From contig JARLJG010000044.1 of NCBI GenBank assembly GCA_031291325.1, positions 1 to 64,000 of the forward strand: DNA of 64,000 nucleotides. Reading direction: 5' to 3'. Below the pieces are notes generated by a model, which was given only the letters and a program-made list of their open reading frames with translations, searched no databases and had not been told where the DNA came from. The translations under genes were made by a program, and so were the position numbers. This DNA is from Burkholderiaceae bacterium (GTDB lineage: Bacteria > Pseudomonadota > Gammaproteobacteria > Burkholderiales > Burkholderiaceae_D). Numbering within the stretch: position 1 is the stretch's first letter; each line of letters begins with the position of its first letter. Positions 57,706 through 64,000 of the stretch are shown here, in pieces.

Positions 57706-57777
57706 GTAGGCTGGGATGCAATCCCAGCAAATTTGGCGGCGCAACAGTCGGATTGCTGGGATTGCATCCCAGCCTAC
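57706..57777. repeat. Paired inverted REP-like element
   Basis: Two perfect 25-bp arms (57706-57730 and 57753-57777) face each other over a 22-base loop. Each arm has its own hairpin, GCTGGGAT-GCA-ATCCCAGC. It is a compound REP/BIME-like element between the activator and the receptor gene and differs from the other repeat families here. Confidence 0.85.
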
Positions 57778-57817
57778 AACACTGCTGTTTGACTGCTGTT
57801 TGCCGAAGCGTCCAACT

Positions 57818-57855
57818 TAAAAAATTGCGAGGCCCTCTGAATTTTCGGAGGGCCT
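57818..57855 (-). terminator. Terminator of the TonB-dependent receptor gene
   Basis: The 8-bp stem AGGCCCTC/GAGGGCCT (57830-57837 and 57848-57855) with a 10-base loop begins ten bases after the receptor stop, and is followed on the minus strand by GCAATTTTTT. Confidence 0.85.
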
Positions 57856-57864
57856 TGTTCGTGG

Positions 57865-60708
57865 TTACAGTTTCCCCGAGAACTGCAGCCCCAGCCAGCG
57901 CTGCACTGCCGGTGTGTAGCTATTCCAGGTGATTGTTTGTGGCGTGCTGTTGTTGAACAGATTCTTCGTAATCAGGCTAACGTCGAAGGTTTGCTTGACA
58001 TTCGACAAGCCGATCGACCAGTCGGTGACGCTATGCGCGGGAACCCACGCGTATTGCGAGAGCGCCACATCCGAGTTGTAACGGCTCACAAACCCCGTGT
58101 TCCAGCTCGTATGGAACAGCTTGCCGCCCCACACCGGAACCCGGTAATCGCCGCCCAGGTTGAACGTGATTTTCGCATTGCCGGCCAATTGCTTGCCGGT
58201 GTCGTCGGCCAAGGGGTTGCTCAAATTGACATTCTCGGCTGCTTGGCCGGCATTGGTATAGCTGACGTAATAGGCGTTGTTATAGGCGCCCGCGAAGCGC
58301 AGCGTGGTATTCGGGATGCCTTTGTAAAACGCATCGATTTCCACGCCGTTGGCACGTACCCGGCTGGCATTGCCGGTGACGTTGTCGTAATATAACTGGC
58401 CGTTATTATTGTTAGCCGTCGTGTACGCATCGTATACCTGGACCTGCTGTTGATAGTCGAGGATGTTCATCGTGAAGATATCGACGTTGAAATTCAGCTT
58501 TTGCTCAGGCAAGTTGACTTTCAGGCCCCATTCGTAAGCGGCGGTCTTTTCCGGCTGCACGATATTCGGCACGTCGTTGACGAATTGCGCAATGCCGGCC
58601 TTTTGGTTGTATTGAAACGACACGTATGAAGTGTAGTTGTCGTTGAATTTGTACTGCGGACTCAACAGGATGGTCGGCAGATGGTTTTCCCTCAGCTTGG
58701 CCGTTGTGGTTGGGAACAGATTGCCGATTTGCGTCTTGCGGATCGCCTGTGCATAGGCAACCTGCTGTTGCTGCGCAGCGGTGAGGCTGTTGTAGGCAGC
58801 GCCGGCCGTCCCGGTCGGTTTCACGCCGAAGTATTGCAGCGCCACCGCGTCCGCTTCGGCCAGTTGCGCGGCGGAATTGCCCGCCGCCAGCGCGCCTTTG
58901 CCGGTAGTGGCGAAACCGCCCGTTTGGACGCTGCCGCCCCCGGTAATGGGCACCGACACTGGATTTAACAAGGAACCGAAGCCGTTATCGGTAATGAAGG
59001 TGCCGCCGACGTTTGTGCGTTGCTCGAATGTTTCGCGCAGACCGGTCGTGAAGGTAAATTTGTCCGCCAAATGCCAGTCGGCCGAGCCGTAGAGCGCTTC
59101 GCTGCGGTTTTCGATATCTTGCACGCCGGACGGCGTGGTGCTGTACATCGACAGGCGATTGAGCGCATTTTGCATCAACAGTTGCCCTGCCGAAGTCGCA
59201 CTGAGAGCCGTATATTGGGTTGGATTGGCAAACCAGGCGCCGGCGTCGCTGCCGTACGACTTGGTGTAGGCATCGTTGTTGCTGTCCTTGAGCAAATAGA
59301 CCCCGGCTTGATAGTCGACGAAACCGCCCGGCTTGTTGGCGATCTTCAATTCCTGGCTGATCTGGCGATAGCGGTTCTGGAAGCCGCCGGAATTGGGATT
59401 GATGTCGAATGGCGTGCCTTCGTCGTTGACTGCGTTGAAATAGTAATCCTTGTAGGCGGTCAGCGAAGTCAGCGTGTGCTTGCCGATATCCCAATTCAAT
59501 TCCAGCGAGGAACCATGGCTGCTGGTGTAGAGCGGTTGCCCCGCGTTATTGTTGACTGCGTTTTGACCGCCGCCATACAGGTAACTGTTGGCATAGCTAT
59601 AGTTCGATTCGTTGGTGAACCAACTGCGCGCCAGGCGGGTCGAGGCGTCCGTCGTCAAGGGATTGACCGCACCATTCGCATAGTGAGTCGGCGTCGGCGT
59701 GTAAATCGTCGCGCCGTTCCAGCTTTCGCCAGCCGTCGGCTGCGAATCGACCTCTAGCCTGGCGTTGAAGGTCGAACTCGGCGTCAACAGAAACTGCACC
59801 CGGCCCGACAAGCGGTCGGTGTTCGTGTACGTGGTGTTGTCATTGTACAGGTTGGTCATGTTGCCGTCGCCGCGATCGACCACAAAGGTGCCGCGCCATG
59901 CCAGCAGATCGTTGATCACCGGGCCGCCGGCGGCCAGCTTGCCGATGAAGGTGTTTTCCTGGCCGAAGGTCAGAGAATAATCGGCGCTGGGTGTAAACGA
60001 AGGCCGGTTGGTGGTGACGTTGACCACGCCGACGCTGGTGTTCTTGCCGCCCGCCGTGCCTTGCGGGCCACGGATCGCGCTGGCATTGTCGACATCGACG
60101 AAGTCGAAGGCCGAGACCAGCGGGTTGTACGCGTAGGGAACGCCGTCGACCGAGATGCCGACGCTGGGGTCCTGCGCTTCGGTCTGGCCTATCTTGCCGA
60201 TGCCGCGTATGGAGAGGCTGGCGGTGCGCTGATTGCCGACATTCCAGTCGACGTTGGCCATCCGTTGGGTGATGGAGGCGATGCTGGCGGAGCCGGTCTG
60301 CGCCAGTTCCTGGCCGGATACGATCGATTCCGAAAGGGGCACGTCTTGTAACGGCGCCAGCGGCGACTGGCCGCTTACCGTGACTTCATCGAGTTTTTTC
60401 ACATCTTCCTGCGAGGCGGCGTCTTTTCTGGCGGCGTCCTTGTCGCTGCTCTTGTCCTTGTTGGCGTCCGCGCCGTCCTTTGCCGGCGAGTTGCCGAGCG
60501 CGGCGTTCTGGTTCGCGATGATTTGCTTGAGTTGCGCGATTTGCGCTTGCAGGTCAGCGATCGTGGGATCGGCTGCATACAGCGGGCCGGAGGCCAGCAA
60601 GGCCATGCCAGCGACCACGGTCGCGATCGGTTTCAAGCGAAACGGCGCGCGCCCGCGTCGCAGCGATGATTTCTCTGATTGAACTCCCTGAACTGTCTTG
60701 ATACTCAT
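57865..60708 (-). CDS. TonB-dependent outer-membrane receptor
   Basis: The ATG at 60708, preceded by AGGGGAAA, gives 947 residues. After a signal peptide (to about residue 46) comes a short coiled-coil-like segment (DLQAQIAQLKQIIANQNAAL), a Lys/Asp-rich linker, and the TonB box DEVTVSG at about 107-113. The plug domain includes QRTASLSIRGIGKIGQTEAQ and GPQGTAGGKNTSVGVVNVTT. A 22-strand barrel follows, ending in the typical C-terminal aromatic strand (WLGLQFSGKL). It should import a large or scarce substrate across the outer membrane using the adjacent TonB-ExbB-ExbD. Nothing in the sequence fixes the ligand; position beside sulfur genes and an SfnR-like activator suggests an organosulfur compound. 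Confidence 0.92.
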   Translation of the reverse strand: MSIKTVQGVQSEKSSLRRGRAPFRLKPIATVVAGMALLASGPLYAADPTIADLQAQIAQLKQIIANQNAALGNSPAKDGADANKDKSSDKDAARKDAASQEDVKKLDEVTVSGQSPLAPLQDVPLSESIVSGQELAQTGSASIASITQRMANVDWNVGNQRTASLSIRGIGKIGQTEAQDPSVGISVDGVPYAYNPLVSAFDFVDVDNASAIRGPQGTAGGKNTSVGVVNVTTNRPSFTPSADYSLTFGQENTFIGKLAAGGPVINDLLAWRGTFVVDRGDGNMTNLYNDNTTYTNTDRLSGRVQFLLTPSSTFNARLEVDSQPTAGESWNGATIYTPTPTHYANGAVNPLTTDASTRLARSWFTNESNYSYANSYLYGGGQNAVNNNAGQPLYTSSHGSSLELNWDIGKHTLTSLTAYKDYYFNAVNDEGTPFDINPNSGGFQNRYRQISQELKIANKPGGFVDYQAGVYLLKDSNNDAYTKSYGSDAGAWFANPTQYTALSATSAGQLLMQNALNRLSMYSTTPSGVQDIENRSEALYGSADWHLADKFTFTTGLRETFEQRTNVGGTFITDNGFGSLLNPVSVPITGGGSVQTGGFATTGKGALAAGNSAAQLAEADAVALQYFGVKPTGTAGAAYNSLTAAQQQQVAYAQAIRKTQIGNLFPTTTAKLRENHLPTILLSPQYKFNDNYTSYVSFQYNQKAGIAQFVNDVPNIVQPEKTAAYEWGLKVNLPEQKLNFNVDIFTMNILDYQQQVQVYDAYTTANNNNGQLYYDNVTGNASRVRANGVEIDAFYKGIPNTTLRFAGAYNNAYYVSYTNAGQAAENVNLSNPLADDTGKQLAGNAKITFNLGGDYRVPVWGGKLFHTSWNTGFVSRYNSDVALSQYAWVPAHSVTDWSIGLSNVKQTFDVSLITKNLFNNSTPQTITWNSYTPAVQRWLGLQFSGKL

Positions 60709-60792
60709 TGCAAATTTCCCCTTGGTAATCAACGTAAAGTCATCCACTTCAGCAAATTGCGTACCACGTTAAATTGCGCGCGCAAAATAGTG

Positions 60793-60808
60793 CGCAAATA
60801 GTGTGCCT
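60793..60808 (-). promoter_or_regulatory. Sigma-54 promoter candidate, TonB-dependent receptor gene
   Basis: On the minus strand it reads AGGCACACTATTTGCG, with GG and GC ten bases apart and 9 of 12 consensus positions matched. The expected start site near 60781 gives a leader of about 73 bases. Confidence 0.65.
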
Positions 60809-61009
60809 TCAGCTATCACGGCGACTTGTGCTGGCGTGTTGCAACGCGCGTTCGGCAAGCGGCCGCGCAGCGCAAAAAAGCGGGCTTGATGTTTGATATC
60901 CAGCACGCGCAGAAATGCGCGCTGTTGGATTTGCAGCAGAGAGATTTCTGCATGACATCGAAAACCGGGAATTTCTGTGGAAGCCGCTTCAATTTCGCCA
61001 TGAGGCGAT

Positions 61010-61025
61010 TGGCATGCTTCCTGCA
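61010..61025 (+). promoter_or_regulatory. Sigma-54 promoter candidate, tonB-exbB-exbD
   Basis: The sequence TGGCATGCTTCCTGCA has the obligatory GG-N10-GC spacing and 10 of 12 consensus matches. The expected start near 61037 leaves a leader of about 50 bases before the tonB ATG. Confidence 0.7.
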
Positions 61026-61086
61026 TAGAAGGTGTCCGAGTATCCGTTTGTTTTTTTGAGGCAATCGGTAGCAAAGAAAGGATTTA

Positions 61087-61857
61087 ATGATGAGTGCCAT
61101 GACTTTTGAAAGCGCTTCCGCTTCACCGCGCCGCGCAGCGGTGCGGCGCGGCTATCGCCCGGCATCCGGTGTGGTGGCTGTCAAGCCGACGGCGCCGATC
61201 GTCGCATCCGTTGCGGGAGATATCCGAAAATCGCGTAATCTGCTTGCGTGGGGTGGCGCGGTAGGCATCGCGCTGGTGTTGCATGCGGTCGCCCTTTACA
61301 TCGTCAATCAGCCGGTGCAGGTGGCGCCCTTGCCACGCAAGTTGCCGGAACTGGTGATGGATATCGCGCCGCCGCCACCGCCGCCGCCACCACCAGAGGT
61401 GAAGCCGAAAATCGTGCCGCGCGTGGTCGCTGTGAAACCGGCTGCGCCGCCGCCTGTCTCCATTCCGGTAGTGCAAAATGCGCCGGAAGTCAGCGAGCCA
61501 ACGCCCAATGCCGTGCCAGTTGCGGTAGCGCCGCCGCCTGTGCCGGTCGCCGCGCCAACGGCGCCGCCCGAGCCGCTCGAACCGAAAGCCTATACCGGCG
61601 GCTTTGTAGTCAAGCCGGAGCTGGGTTATCCGTCCGCTGGCTACAAGAAACTATTGCGTGGCAAGGTGACGCTCAAGATTCACGTCCAGCCGAATGGGCA
61701 GCCAGACGTGGTCACTGTGGTCACATCCAGCGGCTTCGACATCTTCGACGATGTGGCCGTCAAGGGCTACAAGGCAGCGGTGTTCGAGCCGGCCATGCGC
61801 GGCAAAACTCCTACCGATGGTTTATACATCGTGTCGGTAAATTTCAAACCTTCTTAA
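61087..61857 (+). CDS. tonB: TonB energy transducer
   Basis: The 256-residue protein has a cytoplasmic N-terminus, one membrane helix (about residues 52-73), a Pro-rich periplasmic region with PPPPPPPPP at about 95-103 and KPKIVPRVVAVKP, and the C-terminal TonB fold (about 165-256) with GKVTLKIHVQPNGQPDVVTV. AAGGA lies before the ATG. The N-terminus of about 50 residues is longer than usual. It is the first gene of a three-gene operon and energises outer-membrane receptors, most likely the divergent one. It is not the same as the exbB-exbD pair near lpxK. Confidence 0.94.
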   Translation: MMSAMTFESASASPRRAAVRRGYRPASGVVAVKPTAPIVASVAGDIRKSRNLLAWGGAVGIALVLHAVALYIVNQPVQVAPLPRKLPELVMDIAPPPPPPPPPEVKPKIVPRVVAVKPAAPPPVSIPVVQNAPEVSEPTPNAVPVAVAPPPVPVAAPTAPPEPLEPKAYTGGFVVKPELGYPSAGYKKLLRGKVTLKIHVQPNGQPDVVTVVTSSGFDIFDDVAVKGYKAAVFEPAMRGKTPTDGLYIVSVNFKPS

Positions 61858-61890
61858 TTTTTTAGACCTCTCAATTTTCAGGCTATCAAC

Positions 61891-62616
61891 ATGACCGATC
61901 AAAATCTCAATCTCATCGTCCAACTCGCATTCATTGCGTTGGTATTGTTTTCCATCGTTACCTGGATTCTTATTATCGTCAAAGGATTCCAGCACTGGCG
62001 CGTCGCAAGCCGCGACAGAGCCTTCGCCAAGCGCTTCTGGAGCGCCAGCAGTCTCGATGCGGCAACCGCGCTAGGCGACATCGCCAGCCCGAAATCGCGC
62101 CTGGCCAGCGTCGGCTTCGATGCCTTGTATGTGGGAGACGGCGCCAATGCGAGCCACGATCTCGAGCATAGCTGGGATCGGCAAGAACTGCTGGAACGGC
62201 AGTTGCGCCAGCAAATCCAGAAGGAATACCAATCGCTGGAAAGCGGCTTGGCAGTGTTGGCGTCGATCGGCAGCACCGCGCCCTTCGTTGGCCTGTTCGG
62301 CACGGTGTTCGGCATCATCCACGCGTTGAGCGCAATCGGCAAAAGCGCGTCGGCCAGTATCGACGTGGTGGCCGGTCCGATCGGCGAGGCGTTGGTGGCG
62401 ACCGGCGTCGGTATCGCGGTGGCGGTGCCTGCCGTGCTGGCCTATAACTTCTACGTGCGGCGCTTGAAAGTGACTTCGGCCGAACTGGATAGCTATGCAA
62501 CCGATTTCGTCAACCTGGCGCAGAAGAACGGTTTCCGCGTCACCAAGAGTGTTGTGCGCCCCGAGCAAAAGAAGAATGACGCCAAGGTCGCCACCGCCGC
62601 AGGAGCATACGCATAA
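61891..62616 (+). CDS. exbB: ExbB proton channel component
   Basis: The 241-residue protein has a first membrane span at about 10-32 (IALVLFSIVTWILIIVKGFQ), a cytoplasmic loop, and the paired pore helices TAPFVGLFGTVFGIIHALSA and GEALVATGVGIAVAVPAVLA. It belongs to the ExbB branch rather than TolQ. It sits 33 bp behind tonB and its stop overlaps the exbD start, so the three are coexpressed. Together with ExbD it uses the proton gradient to drive TonB. Confidence 0.94.
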   Translation: MTDQNLNLIVQLAFIALVLFSIVTWILIIVKGFQHWRVASRDRAFAKRFWSASSLDAATALGDIASPKSRLASVGFDALYVGDGANASHDLEHSWDRQELLERQLRQQIQKEYQSLESGLAVLASIGSTAPFVGLFGTVFGIIHALSAIGKSASASIDVVAGPIGEALVATGVGIAVAVPAVLAYNFYVRRLKVTSAELDSYATDFVNLAQKNGFRVTKSVVRPEQKKNDAKVATAAGAYA

Positions 62617-63026
62617 TGGCCTTCAATACTGGAGGGGGCGCATCCGACGTCCTCAGCGAAATCAACATCACGCCCTTGGTCGATGTCATGCTGGTGCTGC
62701 TGGTGACTTTTATCATCACTGCACCGTTGCTCAACAACGCGGTGCATATCAATTTGCCGAAGACGGCGGTGACTGCGCCGCCGACCGACATCAAGCCGGT
62801 TACGGTGAGCATTGATGGCAACAATCGGGTGTTTATCGACAAGCGCGAAGTGGCGCTGGAGTCGGTCGAGCCGGAATTGCGCAAGCTGTTGGTGGAAAAT
62901 TCCGATTTGGCCTTGAGCTTGCAAGCCGACGAAGGTGTTCCCTACCGCTCGGTGGCCAAGGTGATCGCCAATATCCAGCGCTCGGGCGTGACCAAGCTAT
63001 CGGTGTTGACCACGCCGGGCGGCTAA
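62616..63026 (+). CDS. exbD: ExbD proton channel component
   Basis: A 136-residue protein with the essential Asp23 in the single membrane helix (NITPLVDVMLVLLVTFII) and a periplasmic domain ending in VAKVIANIQRSGVTKLSVLT. The ATG overlaps the exbB stop. It completes the tonB-exbB-exbD operon and is followed by a terminator. It is a paralogue of the ExbD beside lpxK. Confidence 0.94.
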   Translation: MAFNTGGGASDVLSEINITPLVDVMLVLLVTFIITAPLLNNAVHINLPKTAVTAPPTDIKPVTVSIDGNNRVFIDKREVALESVEPELRKLLVENSDLALSLQADEGVPYRSVAKVIANIQRSGVTKLSVLTTPGG

Positions 63027-63041
63027 AGTCGGAAGTCGAGG

Positions 63042-63072
63042 AGCGCGCGCTTGCATAGGCGCGCTTTTCTGT
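63042..63072 (+). terminator. Terminator of tonB-exbB-exbD
   Basis: The 7-bp G+C-rich stem AGCGCGC/GCGCGCT (63042-63048 and 63059-63065) with a 10-base loop is followed by TTTCTGTTT, 16 bases after the exbD stop. Confidence 0.75.
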
Positions 63073-63155
63073 TTCGGGCGAAACGACAGGTAAAATAGGC
63101 TGTTCCGACTTTTTGTGTGTAAAGAAACGCATTCGCGCAGGTTCGGCAGAAACTC

Positions 63156-63252
63156 CGTCTTTCCCGCGAAGGCGGGAGGCCGCCCCGCGGGAATCCATAG
63201 GGAATTCGGTCGTGTTACCTCACTATGGATTCCCGCCTTCGCGGGAACGACG
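63156..63252. repeat. Inverted pair of a CCCGC-GAAG-GCGGG intergenic repeat
   Basis: Each end carries TTCCCGCGAAGGCGGG or its complement, and GAATCCATAG / CTATGGATTC lie inside, in opposite orientation. The left unit has a short extra GC-rich insertion. Repeats with this CGTTCCCGCGAAGGCGGGAATCC theme are widely dispersed in proteobacterial genomes and are probably mobilised REP-like elements. Confidence 0.75.
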
Positions 63253-63317
63253 GAGGGTTGTGCAAACGCCGGATTAATCTCTTTACCCAGAAAATACTCG
63301 GATGAACCGTAAAATAA

Positions 63318-63348
63318 ATGCGGCAACGTCTATGTGACGTTGCCGCAT
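63318..63348. terminator. Terminator of the lectin-like gene (bidirectional)
   Basis: A perfect 13-bp stem (ATGCGGCAACGTC at 63318-63330, its complement at 63336-63348) with a 5-base loop lies after the minus-strand stop. It is followed by TTTATTTTA in that direction and by ATTTTTCTTTG in the plus direction. Confidence 0.9.
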
Positions 63349-63366
63349 ATTTTTCTTTGTAGAGAC

Positions 63367-64000
63367 TTAGTTTGTAGCGAAGCAGTACAACAAGCCGGCG
63401 CCGCCGGTCGAGACCAGATTCGCTTGTCCGCAACCCCGGCTAGGATGCGCGGAATTCCAGGATGTGTTGCCGCCGCCGGTGCGATCGAAGTGACCCAGTT
63501 GCACCGTGCCGTCGGCTGCATTGCTCGTGTAATTCTTGCAGGTGTGGTCTGCGCCATCGGCAAATGCCTTGCCGTCCGGCTGCGATCCGGTGAGGATGTC
63601 GTGCTCGTTCGGTTTGTCGCCAAAGCCTTTTACCGCTTCGTTCTTCTCGGTAAATGCGGTCGCGCGGCTGATGTTGTTGCCGAGTCTGGCATATTCCAGC
63701 GTATCGCCTTGCAATTGCGCGAGGTCCTTGGCGACCAGCGCGCCACGGGTGTTGTACCACGGGCCTTGGCCGATGCGGTCGCGCGCATTGACGGCTGGCG
63801 CGCCATCGGTGGCTTGTGTGCTTAGATAAGCGCGCCATACCCTGCTGCCCGCGCCGACGCTGGCGGCCAATTTTTGGCAGTGCGCGTCGGCGCCGGCCAG
63901 CCCGCCCAGATTGGCGCCGTCGCCCACGCCTTCGCTGGTGATGAAGAAGCCCAATGGTTTAGCCGGATCGGTCGATCTGGCAGTTGGGTCCGGTCTGGCG
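63367..64000 (-). CDS. Secreted lectin-like protein, 5' end outside the window
   Basis: The frame stays open to the window end and shows no ribosome-binding site inside, so the start and any signal peptide lie beyond base 64000. About 210 residues are visible. LGFFITSEGVGDGANLGGL, ADAHCQKLAA, RVWRAYLSTQATDGAPAV and SWNSAHPSRGCGQ are the landmarks of a bacterial secreted family related to the collagen NC10/endostatin and C-type-lectin-like fold. At least four Cys residues are placed for disulfides. A role in surface binding is likely but the ligand is unknown. It faces the tonB operon across shared terminators and may belong to a separate unit. Confidence 0.78.
   Translation of the reverse strand, partial: ARPDPTARSTDPAKPLGFFITSEGVGDGANLGGLAGADAHCQKLAASVGAGSRVWRAYLSTQATDGAPAVNARDRIGQGPWYNTRGALVAKDLAQLQGDTLEYARLGNNISRATAFTEKNEAVKGFGDKPNEHDILTGSQPDGKAFADGADHTCKNYTSNAADGTVQLGHFDRTGGGNTSWNSAHPSRGCGQANLVSTGGAGLLYCFATN

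Larger units (their letters stand above)
60709..61086. other. Divergent control region between the receptor gene and tonB
   Basis: No gene is seen in 378 bases. It contains two divergent sigma-54 promoter candidates and a GTTGCAAC palindrome at 60838-60845 between them, where an activator could serve both directions. Confidence 0.65.
63027..63366. other. Intergenic stretch after tonB-exbB-exbD
   Basis: These 340 bases contain two terminators and one inverted repeat pair; no gene is seen. Confidence 0.6.

Overview
The window looks like the end of a chromosomal contig from a betaproteobacterium, order Burkholderiales and most likely Oxalobacteraceae. This rests on G+C-rich coding DNA with strong codon bias, the adk / kdsB / Trm112 / lpxK / exbD / exbB gene order, a two-gene pqiA, and the style of the RND and TonB genes; the family-level call is inference. 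The first ~75 bases are almost pure C and look like an artefact at a contig end. No rRNA, tRNA, CRISPR array, prophage or insertion sequence was seen.

Layout. 0.2-3.3 kb: an AraC-type regulator, small membrane proteins and an AI-2E/PerM family protein. 3.3-22.2 kb: a very large minus-strand efflux locus that reads response regulator, histidine kinase, periplasmic adaptor, four RND pumps (two MdtB-like, two MdtC-like) and an outer-membrane factor, with a Spy/CpxP-like gene diverging from the regulator. It resembles an expanded BaeSR-MdtABC-Spy stress locus. 22.3-27.2 kb: a glycosyltransferase and a pqiAABC lipid-transport operon. 27.3-32.9 kb: two Ser-rich proteins of unknown function, a TPR/ATP-grasp protein, a YXWGXW-repeat protein, a patatin phospholipase and a short-chain dehydrogenase. 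33.1-39.5 kb: housekeeping genes hppA, adk, kdsB, Trm112, lpxK, exbD and exbB.

39.9-51 kb is a sulfur-assimilation island, all on the minus strand: a rhodanese, a serine acetyltransferase, a small XRE regulator, a family 2A encapsulin shell protein and its cysteine-desulfurase cargo with a long repetitive N-terminal targeting region; then a CysB-type regulator, the sulfate ABC transporter CysT/CysW/CysA with its binding protein, and a degenerate EAL-domain protein placed between the binding protein and the permeases.

51-63 kb is the most unusual part. It holds two tandem small CxxCH proteins, a DUF1501 (Tat-exported) plus DUF1549/DUF1553 pair of the kind best known from Planctomycetes, a sigma-54 activator resembling SfnR (the sulfur-starvation/dimethylsulfone regulator), a TonB-dependent receptor and a dedicated tonB-exbB-exbD operon. 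Three sequences fitting sigma-54 promoters (GG-N10-GC) sit in front of exactly three units: the DUF1549/1553-DUF1501 operon, the receptor gene, and tonB-exbB-exbD. I infer one sigma-54 regulon that imports an unknown, probably sulfur-containing, substrate across the outer membrane and processes it in the periplasm, next to the genes that take up sulfate, make cysteine and store sulfur in an encapsulin. The window ends inside a minus-strand gene for a secreted lectin-like protein.
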